From positions 1 through 56,471 of the forward strand of contig JAIPIT010000003.1 of the NCBI GenBank assembly GCA_021734505.1: a stretch of 56,471 nt of DNA. The letters are read 5' to 3'. Below are positions 1 to 8,052 of this stretch, in pieces; position 1 is the stretch's first letter, and each line of letters begins with the position of its first letter. Below the pieces are notes generated by a model. The model worked only from the letters and a program-made list of their open reading frames with translations, ran no database searches and was not told the DNA's origin. The stretch comes from Fidelibacterota bacterium (GTDB lineage: Bacteria > Fidelibacterota > Fidelibacteria > Fidelibacterales > Fidelibacteraceae). The translations under genes were made by a program, and so were the position numbers.

Positions 1-240
1 CCGGGTTTTAAACCCGGTGTTTTTATATTCATCATAAATATCAACCCCAACTTCATGGAGGGGTTGACCTCTTTGAATATCGAACAATTGAACATTTAAA
101 CAATTGAATTTGGTCAACCCTTCGACGGAGCCTGTCCCGATGAATATCGGTGCTCAGGGTTGAATATTTTTATTGAATCTATTTCCCGGCATTTCATGCC
201 GGGCTTTAACACGATTCACCCCTCGATGAACTCGGGGTTA
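1..240. repeat. Composite palindrome/heptad module, copy A (may extend left of window)
   Basis: S3 (1..17), S4-like (41..67), heptads (75..110), TTCGACGGAGCCTGTCCCGATGAATATCGG block to 162, S3 (185..203), S4 (219..237). Confidence 0.85.
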
Positions 241-244
241 TATC

Positions 245-363
245 TTAGCTCTTACATTATACGTCTCACGTCTTACGTTTTACGTTTTACGTCTTCGGAT
301 TCACGTCTCACGTTTTACGATTTTTGCCTTTGTACTTTTGCCTTTTGCCTTTAAATTTGCCCT
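245..363. repeat. Heptad tract H2, 17 in-phase degenerate 7-mers up to the ABC-F start codon
   Basis: ttagctc ttacatt atacgtc tcacgtc ttacgtt ttacgtt ttacgtc ttcggat tcacgtc tcacgtt ttacgat ttttgcc tttgtac ttttgcc ttttgcc tttaaat ttgccct. Confidence 0.85.
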
Positions 364-364
364 T

Positions 365-2275
365 ATGATACAACTCGTCGACATTTCGGTAAATTTTGGA
401 GCCCAAACAGTTTTTGACAGCTGCTCTCTTGCCTTACCTCCCGGAAAGCATTTCGGACTGGTAGGACAGAACGGCTCGGGCAAATCGACGCTTTTAAAAA
501 TGATCGCCGGGATGGCGGAACCTAACGAAGGTCAGGTCGTCGTTCCCAAGAGCATGAAAGTTGCCTATCTCCCCCAGGAGATCGCTTATAATAATGCCAA
601 AACATTCCTTTTAGAGGAAGTTCTGACCGTTTTTGAGCATATTTTTAAACTTGAACAAGAAATGCGCACACTCGAAGCCGACATTGCTGAAGATCATAGC
701 GCAGAATTACTGCAAGCTTATGACAAAGTTCAGGAAAAATTCCATCAGCTTAACGGATATGCCGTTGAAGCAAGAGCAAAAGAGATCCTGACCGGATTGG
801 GATTCAAAGAAAGCGATTTTAACCGTTCAGTCTCGGAATTTTCCGGCGGCTGGCATATGCGCATCGCTTTGGCAAAGATACTGCTTAAAGAGCCCGATTG
901 TCTCATGCTGGATGAACCGACCAATCATTTGGATATGGAAACCTTGGTCTGGCTAGAAAATCTGCTCTCCGCCTACCGCGGAACGCTGATCATGGTCTCT
1001 CATGATAGATATTTTCTTGATAAGCTCATCAATGCCGTTATCGAGGTTGAAAATGGAAAGATCATCAGCTATACCGGAAATTTTACCGATTATGAGATCC
1101 AAAAAGAACAACGCATTGAACATGAACTGGCCGTACTGAAAAATCAGCATCGCAAAATAGCTCATCTTGAGCAATTCGTAGAACGATTCCGTTATAAAGC
1201 CAGCAAGGCCAAACAGGTTCAGAGCCGTGTAAAACAATTATCCAAGATCAAAGTCACAGATGTTGATACGCATACCGCTAAGATCAGGTTTTCATTCAAT
1301 AAACCCGAACGAAGCGGCGATCCGGTTGTTGCAGCGCAGAATTTAGGTTTTTCCTATGATGTGACTCCGATCTTCACTGACTCTAACTTTGAGATCCGTC
1401 GCGGTGAAAAAGCCGCATTGGTCGGTCCTAACGGCGTGGGTAAATCTACGCTCATGAAGCTTATTACGGGAGAACTGGAAGCACAGGAAGGCAAACTGTC
1501 GCTGGGATACAACCTTTCGATAGGCTATTTTGCTCAGCATCATCTGGAACAGCTGGACGGACAAAATACCGTCCTGGATGAGATCTGGAATGCAGCGCCC
1601 TTTTTACCCCGCAATGAAGTCAGATCCATGTTGGGACGTTTCCTTTTTTCCGGTGATGATGTTGAAAAACGCGTATCGGTGCTGAGCGGCGGTGAAAAAA
1701 GTCGTATGGTGCTCATTAAATTACTGCTTTCCAAAGCAAATTTTCTCATTCTCGATGAACCGACCAATCACCTGGACATGCAAAGTAAAGAGATCCTGGC
1801 ATCCGCTCTGGATGATTTTGAGGGATCAGTCCTGATTGTATCTCACGATAGGTTCTTCCTGGATATGCTGGTCACTAAAGTTGTGTACTTCAAAAACAAT
1901 CATGGCAAAGAATTTCTGGGCAACTACTCCGACTATGAAGCAAAATTCCTTCTCACTGACGATAAAACATCAAAAATAGATGAAAAGCCTCTTGAACTCG
2001 ACCGGAAAGCCAAAAAACGACTTGAAGCGGAAGAGCGTCAAAAACGCTATCAGGCTCAGAAAAGTATCCGGGACGAGTTAGCTAAGTTGAATAAGCAGAT
2101 CGAGACATTGACAGCCTGCAAAAAAGAGTTGGATGACATGTTCATTGCACCCGATTTCAAGGATCTCTCTCTTGATGAGATGAGCAAGATGTCTCGGGAG
2201 CATGAGAAGGTTTCCAGAAAATTGGAAGAAAAAGAATTCAGATGGCTTGAGTTACAGGATATTTTAGAAAATTAA
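365..2275 (+). CDS. ABC-F family ATP-binding protein (Uup/EttA/YdiF-like)
   Basis: Two ABC domains: Walker A GQNGSGKST and GPNGVGKST, signatures SEFSGGW and LSGGEKSR, two LDEPTNHLDM. ATG at 365 preferred over ORF-track 338, whose first 9 codons lie in a heptad repeat tract. Confidence 0.95.
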   Translation: MIQLVDISVNFGAQTVFDSCSLALPPGKHFGLVGQNGSGKSTLLKMIAGMAEPNEGQVVVPKSMKVAYLPQEIAYNNAKTFLLEEVLTVFEHIFKLEQEMRTLEADIAEDHSAELLQAYDKVQEKFHQLNGYAVEARAKEILTGLGFKESDFNRSVSEFSGGWHMRIALAKILLKEPDCLMLDEPTNHLDMETLVWLENLLSAYRGTLIMVSHDRYFLDKLINAVIEVENGKIISYTGNFTDYEIQKEQRIEHELAVLKNQHRKIAHLEQFVERFRYKASKAKQVQSRVKQLSKIKVTDVDTHTAKIRFSFNKPERSGDPVVAAQNLGFSYDVTPIFTDSNFEIRRGEKAALVGPNGVGKSTLMKLITGELEAQEGKLSLGYNLSIGYFAQHHLEQLDGQNTVLDEIWNAAPFLPRNEVRSMLGRFLFSGDDVEKRVSVLSGGEKSRMVLIKLLLSKANFLILDEPTNHLDMQSKEILASALDDFEGSVLIVSHDRFFLDMLVTKVVYFKNNHGKEFLGNYSDYEAKFLLTDDKTSKIDEKPLELDRKAKKRLEAEERQKRYQAQKSIRDELAKLNKQIETLTACKKELDDMFIAPDFKDLSLDEMSKMSREHEKVSRKLEEKEFRWLELQDILEN

Positions 2276-2313
2276 TATATCCCGAGCATGTCGAGGGATT
2301 TTTCAATTTACAG

Positions 2314-2558
2314 CCCGGCATAAAATGCCGGGTTATCAAATTCAATATAAAAATCAACCCCGACCTTCTGGAGGGGTTGACCTCTTTGAATATCGAATAT
2401 CGAACAATAGAACATTTAAACAATTGAATTAGGTCAACCCTTCGACGGAGCCTGTCCCGATGAATATCGGGGCTCGGGGTTGTGATCGTTTTATGACCTT
2501 AGGTCCCGGGATTTCATCCCGGGTTATTACCAGTTAAACCCCTCCATTCGTCGGGGTT
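2314..2558. repeat. Composite palindrome/heptad module, copy B
   Basis: Same order and spacing as copy A; core 2354..2482 aligns to 41..162 with one extra 7-nt unit. Confidence 0.88.
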
Positions 2559-2576
2559 TTTCGTTTATATATATCG

Positions 2577-3830
2577 TTATTTCTTTAAATGCCGATCCCG
2601 GTACCCCAGCAAATACAAGATCCCGCCCAGACCGATGGTTGAAATGGAATGATTCGCGCATTCTTTAACAACAGGCTTTGCATGATAGGCAATGCCCAGT
2701 CCGGCCGTATTGATCATAGGAAGATCATTGGCACCGTCACCGACGGCGATGACCTGTTCAAGATTGATCCCTTCCATCTGGGCGATCAATTTCATGAGTT
2801 GGGCTTTTTTCTCGCCGTTCACGATCTCGCCGAGATGTTTTCCGGTCAATTTCCCATCCACGATCTCGAGATCATTGGCATATACATAGTCAATTTTGAG
2901 TTTTTTCTTGAGATAATTTCCAAAATATGTAAAACCACCCGACAGGACAGCCACTTTGTAACCCAAATCTTTTAAAGTTGAGATCAATCGTTCAGCGCCT
3001 TCGGTAATGGGTAGATTTTCCGCAATATTCTGCATAACGGATTCATCCAGGCCTTTCAGTAAAGCGACTCGTTGTTTAAAGCTTTGATCAAAATCAAGCT
3101 CTCCGCGCATCGCCGCTTCGGTGATCTCATGGACTTTATCTCCAACTCCGTGCCGTTTGGCAAGTTCTACGATACATTCTGTCTGAATAAGGGTTGAATC
3201 CATATCAAAACAAACGAGACGGCGGTTCTTGCGATAAACATCATCATGTTGAAAGGCAATATCCGCTTCTGTCGTATTCGCCAGGTGAAAGAATTCATCT
3301 TTCATCTTTTTTTCATTCTTTGGTCTGCCCCGGACTGAAAATTCGATACAAGCTTTTGTTGTTTTACCATTTTCTTCGATCGGAATACGTCCTGTCAAAC
3401 GGTTGATGATATCAATATTCAAGCCTTGCTTATAAATAATATTCGTTATTTTTGAAATTTGAGCGGCAGAGATCCTGCGAGACAGCATTGTGATGACATA
3501 GCGGCCTTTGGCTTGCTGATTTACCCATTCTTCATATCGTTCGCTCCCAATGGGCGAAAATTTAACAGTGATCTCCAGATCATATGATCTATAGAGAACG
3601 TCTTTTAAAATTGAAGATGTTTTTTCTTCTTCAACTTCCACCAGCATGCCCAGAGATAAGCTATTATGGATGACCGCTTGTCCGATATCAAGAATATTTG
3701 CATTGTATTCGGAAAGGATCTCCGTAATGGTCGTTGTTAAGCCCGGTTTGTCCTGTCCGGAAATCGTTAGTAATAGGATCTCTTTCTGTTTCACATTCCC
3801 TCCTGTTGGGCATTGAATAGATTTTTTCAA
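2577..3830 (-). CDS. serB: Phosphoserine phosphatase with N-terminal ACT domains
   Basis: HAD motif FDMDSTLIQTE, AVLSGGFTYF, VGDGANDLPM; N-terminal ACT-like LLLTISGQDKPGLT. Confidence 0.95.
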   Translation of the reverse strand: MKKSIQCPTGGNVKQKEILLLTISGQDKPGLTTTITEILSEYNANILDIGQAVIHNSLSLGMLVEVEEEKTSSILKDVLYRSYDLEITVKFSPIGSERYEEWVNQQAKGRYVITMLSRRISAAQISKITNIIYKQGLNIDIINRLTGRIPIEENGKTTKACIEFSVRGRPKNEKKMKDEFFHLANTTEADIAFQHDDVYRKNRRLVCFDMDSTLIQTECIVELAKRHGVGDKVHEITEAAMRGELDFDQSFKQRVALLKGLDESVMQNIAENLPITEGAERLISTLKDLGYKVAVLSGGFTYFGNYLKKKLKIDYVYANDLEIVDGKLTGKHLGEIVNGEKKAQLMKLIAQMEGINLEQVIAVGDGANDLPMINTAGLGIAYHAKPVVKECANHSISTIGLGGILYLLGYRDRHLKK

Positions 3831-3922
3831 ATACTAAAAATAAATCGACCTAATTTAACAAAATTTTATTAAATTATAAAACTGGTTTTTTGATTATTTT
3901 TGTATAAATTCGGGCATTATTT

Positions 3923-3943
3923 GACAATATATTGGATATTGTC
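3923..3943. promoter_or_regulatory. Perfect inverted repeat GACAATAT-N5-ATATTGTC overlapping the serA promoter region
   Basis: 8-bp perfect arms, 5-nt spacer; overlaps TTGACA at 3921; 31 bp before serA ATG. Confidence 0.5.
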
Positions 3944-3974
3944 CCATAACCCTTAATAATTATAGGAGAATACG

Positions 3975-4865
3975 ATGAAAGTGTTGATTTCTGACGGATT
4001 AAGCAAAGCCGGACAGGAAATACTTGAAAATGCAGGTATTGAATGTGTAAATCAGTTTTATACACCGGAAGAACTGGTTGAGAACATTAAAGATTACGAA
4101 TGTATTTTGGTCCGTTCAGCTACCAAAGTTCCCAAAGAAGCGATCGATGCGGGTGTAAAATTAATTTGTATCGCACGTGGTGGCGCCGGCATTGACAATA
4201 TCGATCATCAGTATGCAAAGACCAAGGGGATCCCTACCTTGAATACTCCGGCAGCGAACTCGGCTTCGGTGGCTGAACTTGCGATCGCGCACATGTTCGC
4301 ATTGGCTCGTTTCCTTCACAAATCCAATGTTACCATGCGCGAAGGAAAATGGAACAAGAAAGAATACAAAGGCATCGAACTTAACGGCAAGACCCTCGGT
4401 CTCGTCGGTTGCGGCAAGATCGGTCAATTGACTGCAGGTATCGCCAATGCGCTCGGCATGAAGGTGATCGGTTATGATCCTTATATCAAAGAAGCCGCCG
4501 GTATTGAGATGGTCTCCTTTGACGACCTGCTTAAGAGAGCTGATTTTGTTTCGCTTCACGTTCCGAAACAGCCTGAACCCGTGATCGGCGCCAAAGAGAT
4601 CGCCAAAATGAAAGACGGCGCTTATATCATTAACTGTGCCCGTGGCGGTGTGGTCGATGAAACTGCATTACTTGATGCTTTGAACAGCGGTAAAGTTGCA
4701 GGAGCCGGTCTTGATGTTTATGTTGAAGAACCCACCCGGAACATGGAGCTTGTCTCTCACCCCAATGTCTCTGTAACACCTCATGTCGGTGCTTCCACTA
4801 ACGAGGCCCAGGAACGAGTTGGTACTGAGATCGCTGAAAAGATAGTCGCTGCTTTAAAAGGCTAA
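3975..4865 (+). CDS. serA: D-3-phosphoglycerate dehydrogenase (2-hydroxyacid dehydrogenase)
   Basis: GLVGCGKIGQ NAD-binding motif, INCARGGVVDE, PHVGASTNEAQ; SD aggag upstream. Confidence 0.9.
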   Translation: MKVLISDGLSKAGQEILENAGIECVNQFYTPEELVENIKDYECILVRSATKVPKEAIDAGVKLICIARGGAGIDNIDHQYAKTKGIPTLNTPAANSASVAELAIAHMFALARFLHKSNVTMREGKWNKKEYKGIELNGKTLGLVGCGKIGQLTAGIANALGMKVIGYDPYIKEAAGIEMVSFDDLLKRADFVSLHVPKQPEPVIGAKEIAKMKDGAYIINCARGGVVDETALLDALNSGKVAGAGLDVYVEEPTRNMELVSHPNVSVTPHVGASTNEAQERVGTEIAEKIVAALKG

Positions 4866-4890
4866 GAATTAATTATGAATTATGAATTGA

Positions 4891-4915
4891 AGCCCCGAAT
4901 TTCGGGGCTTTTTTT
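4891..4915 (+). terminator. Rho-independent terminator of serA
   Basis: agccccgaatttcggggcttttttt. Confidence 0.85.
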
Positions 4916-4923
4916 GTTATATA

Positions 4924-4947
4924 AGACAGGCCATGGCCTGTCTCTAC
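4924..4947. repeat. S1 palindrome (AGACAGGCCATGGCCTGTCT + CTAC)
   Basis: 20-nt perfect palindrome with shell GTCTCTAC on right. Confidence 0.7.
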
Positions 4948-4962
4948 AGATAACTCTTTAAG

Positions 4963-4992
4963 CTATCGCAGAACGCTCTGGCGTTCTGCGAT
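4963..4992. repeat. Palindrome atcgcagaacgc-tctg-gcgttctgcgat
   Basis: 12-bp perfect arms. Confidence 0.7.
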
Positions 4993-5246
4993 CGATATAA
5001 GGCAATTTGCAGAGACCCACCATAGTGTGTCTCCGTAAAACGGTCATATTTATCATTCACAATCCAAACTCCATCATTATCTAACAATTACCCTGTAAAA
5101 CATCAACAAAGTGAAATATTATTATGCAAAATCGATAAAATTACAAATTGTCATTATTCTTTATAAATGACTGTGTTTTATATGATTATTGTTGTTTATT
5201 TTAAGTTTTTCCGTTAGTTTGTATCTTAATTATTCATTATGGAGTT

Positions 5247-6500
5247 ATGATGGTAAAGATCAAAGGATTTAAAGGTATTCGTCCCAAAAAAGAATTGGCT
5301 TCCCGAATTGCATCCCCGCCCTATGATGTGATCGATTCCGCAGAGGCCCGGCTCTTGGTCAAGGATGATCCTTACTCATTTTTACATGTTGTTAAATCTG
5401 AAGTGGACCTTCCGGTCAGTACGGATCTTTATGATCCCATGGTCTACCAGAAAGCTTCCGACAATCTCAGATCATTTCGAAGTAAATGGTTAATCCGGGA
5501 CGATAAACCGGTCATGTACATTTATAAACAGGTCATGGACGGGCGTTCACAAACCGGACTTATTGCCGTTCAGCATATTGACGATTATCTTGAAGGCAAG
5601 GTCAAGATCCACGAACTGACCCGCGAAGACAAAGAAAAAGACCGGATCACACATATTGATGTCGTAAATGCTCATACCGGTCCCGTTTTCTTCACATATC
5701 CCGATAATCACATTGTAGACGCCTTGATCGCACAGTCCATAATAAGTGAGCCTGAATATGATTTCACTTCTTCTGACGGTGTACGGCATAGCTTATGGCT
5801 TTTGGACAAGCCAGAGATCATTGATCTTCTAATAAAAGCATTTTCAAATATAGAACAGGTTTATGTTGCAGACGGTCATCACCGCTCTAAAGCATCCGCC
5901 ATGGTAGGTAAAGCACGACGGGAGGCAAACCCCCATCATACCGGAAATGAAGAATATAATTGGTTTTTAGCTGTATTTTTTCCTGCCGGCCAGCTAAAGA
6001 TCTTAGATTATAACAGAGTTGTCAAAGATCTACATGGACTTTCCCGGGAAATTTTCCTTTCGAAAATTGAAGAAAAATACACAGTGAAAAAAGTCTGCTG
6101 TAAGAATTCGGCAAAACCTTCCCGTCAGCATGAAATGGCGATGTACATGGATCATACATGGTATAAATTATCTCTCAAAGAAGACAATTTTGATATCAAT
6201 GATCCCGTAGAGAACCTGGATTCTGCATTATTGACCAGATTGATACTCTCACCCATTCTTGGGATCGAAAACCTGAGAAAAGACGAGCGGATCGACTTTG
6301 TCGGCGGCAAACGCGGCTTGGAAGAACTTGAACGCCGCGTGGACAGCAGTGAAATGGCAGTCGCTTTTGCCCTCTACCCTATCTCGATCCGGCAATTAAT
6401 GGATATTGCGGATTCCAATGCGCTCATGCCGCCAAAGACGACCTGGTTCGAGCCAAAATTACGAAGCGGACTTTTCATTCATAGCCTGGAAGATGAATAA
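5247..6500 (+). CDS. DUF1015 family protein
   Basis: GIRPKKELASRIASPPYDVID N-terminus and VYVADGHHRSKAS motif typical of DUF1015; next to serA. Confidence 0.85.
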   Translation: MMVKIKGFKGIRPKKELASRIASPPYDVIDSAEARLLVKDDPYSFLHVVKSEVDLPVSTDLYDPMVYQKASDNLRSFRSKWLIRDDKPVMYIYKQVMDGRSQTGLIAVQHIDDYLEGKVKIHELTREDKEKDRITHIDVVNAHTGPVFFTYPDNHIVDALIAQSIISEPEYDFTSSDGVRHSLWLLDKPEIIDLLIKAFSNIEQVYVADGHHRSKASAMVGKARREANPHHTGNEEYNWFLAVFFPAGQLKILDYNRVVKDLHGLSREIFLSKIEEKYTVKKVCCKNSAKPSRQHEMAMYMDHTWYKLSLKEDNFDINDPVENLDSALLTRLILSPILGIENLRKDERIDFVGGKRGLEELERRVDSSEMAVAFALYPISIRQLMDIADSNALMPPKTTWFEPKLRSGLFIHSLEDE

Positions 6501-6898
6501 TGCAACATCCGAGTTTAATAATATGGGAAAAAAAGCTGAAATCCGTCCTGGATGATATCGATATTCTTTTAGAAGATCGTTACGGCGATCAATATGATCT
6601 TCATCCCGCACGCCGGAAGCGAGGAACAACATCCAATCGTTCGCATGACGGACTTTTTGATATCCGTGCTGATTTCACTCTGGGTCTTGGTTCCCAAAAG
6701 GGCAAAGGGTATATTGTCGATATTGATCTCAAAACCCTTGAAAATATTCCAAAAAATATGATAGAACGGATAGAACAGGATGTTGTCGATGAACTGAGAT
6801 ATCGACTTCCGAAAGTATTTCCCGATCGTGATCTGAAAGTTGAACGAGATGGAGATCTAATTAAGATATTCGGGGATCTGTCATTGGGAAATGCATAA
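6500..6898 (+). CDS. Conserved hypothetical protein translationally coupled to DUF1015 gene
   Basis: ATG overlaps the TAA of the preceding gene (taATG); well-formed 132-aa ORF. Confidence 0.7.
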   Translation: MQHPSLIIWEKKLKSVLDDIDILLEDRYGDQYDLHPARRKRGTTSNRSHDGLFDIRADFTLGLGSQKGKGYIVDIDLKTLENIPKNMIERIEQDVVDELRYRLPKVFPDRDLKVERDGDLIKIFGDLSLGNA

Positions 6899-7098
6899 AA
6901 GAACTCACTAATCGCTAGATTTCGCAGAGTAAAGTGATGCATTATACCTTGTAAATCAATAAACCAAATTCATATATTTCTGTTTAATTTTTATATTAAT
7001 AGCAAATAAAAAATTTAATGTTTTTGTTGAATATCTATTTATAATTTTTTAACATATTATTATATAATAGATATCACTTTATACATCGAGGAGAAATT

Positions 7099-7767
7099 AT
7101 GAAAATATTTACAGCTAAAATTGTATTTCTTTTCGTCATAATTATCAGCTTCATATTTGCCAAAGAGATCATCCTTACAACTGACAATGGGGATAATGTT
7201 ATACTTCATGAAAATGGGACTTGGGAAATTCTGCCACAAGTTATTCAAGATAACAATTATGATTTTAGAAATATTAATTGGGGAATGACTTTTACCGAAG
7301 TAAAGGAATCTGAGCCTTTTAAATGGAAAAAAGGTGACATTGATGCCAATACACAATTTTTATGTACAAACACCCACCTTATGGGTGATAAAGCGATGCT
7401 TGTATATTATTTCAACCTAAATAGAGTTTATCGAGCAAGATATATATTAAAAGAGAGCCATTCAAATAAAACCGAATACTGGAACTTTTATAAACACCTA
7501 ATAGGTGAAATCAATAATAAATATGGAGAATCGGCTCCAAACTATACCGGTGAACCCATATGGTTAGACGATGTTTACAAAGATGATCCGGTCAATTGGG
7601 GAGAAGCAATTGCGACCGGCAAAATGGTTGCTACTGCAAATTGGGAATTACCCAAAAGTACTATTTGCGCCATAATTCAAGGTGATAATAACGAGATTGA
7701 ACTATGGCTTGAATTTGAAGCAGTTAACTTTAAAAAAATTGAAGCTAAAAAAACTGAGGCTTTTTAA
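7099..7767 (+). CDS. Secreted hypothetical protein (signal peptide; LTTDNGDNVILHENGTWE N-terminal segment)
   Basis: Hydrophobic N-terminal signal, SD gaggag, intact 222-aa ORF. Confidence 0.7.
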   Translation: MKIFTAKIVFLFVIIISFIFAKEIILTTDNGDNVILHENGTWEILPQVIQDNNYDFRNINWGMTFTEVKESEPFKWKKGDIDANTQFLCTNTHLMGDKAMLVYYFNLNRVYRARYILKESHSNKTEYWNFYKHLIGEINNKYGESAPNYTGEPIWLDDVYKDDPVNWGEAIATGKMVATANWELPKSTICAIIQGDNNEIELWLEFEAVNFKKIEAKKTEAF

Positions 7768-7802
7768 CAATTTCAATTCATGGATTTTAAATATTACTTA
7801 TC

Positions 7803-7832
7803 AATAGTCTCGGAGTTAAACCCGAGGCTATT
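7803..7832. repeat. Hairpin AATAGtCTCGG..CCGAGgCTATT
   Basis: Near-perfect inverted arms. Confidence 0.55.
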
Positions 7833-7950
7833 GGATTATTGTCATAAATACATTTGGAACAAACCTCGATCACCACTTCTTACGTTTTACGTCTTATATT
7901 ACAACCACTGCGTGGTTAAATATCATCAATCATTTGCAATTTATCCAAAT

Positions 7951-8008
7951 GTACGGGAGGCTCTCGAGCCTCCCATTTTTTATCGGGTGACTCTAGAGTC
8001 GCCCCTAC
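7951..8008. repeat. Double-hairpin intergenic element, copy 1 (GGGAGGCTC..GAGCCTCCC + GGGTGACTC..GAGTCGCCC)
   Basis: Near-identical to 49855..49914. Confidence 0.85.
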
Positions 8009-8052
8009 TTCTTCCTTGAATATTTCACAGATATCACATATCTTTATTCAAC

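Noticed and set aside
338-364. Upstream ATG for the ABC-F protein
   Set aside because: Codes MPFAFKFAL from the TTTTGCC heptad tract; homologue-like sequence starts at MIQLVDISVNFG (365).
7031-7074. ATATCTATT...AATAGATAT inverted repeat upstream of 7099
   Set aside because: 26-nt separation in extremely AT-rich DNA; could easily arise by chance.
7780-8019. 79-aa ORF
   Set aside because: Composed of several intergenic repeat families (hairpins, heptads, double hairpin); no protein-like conservation signal.
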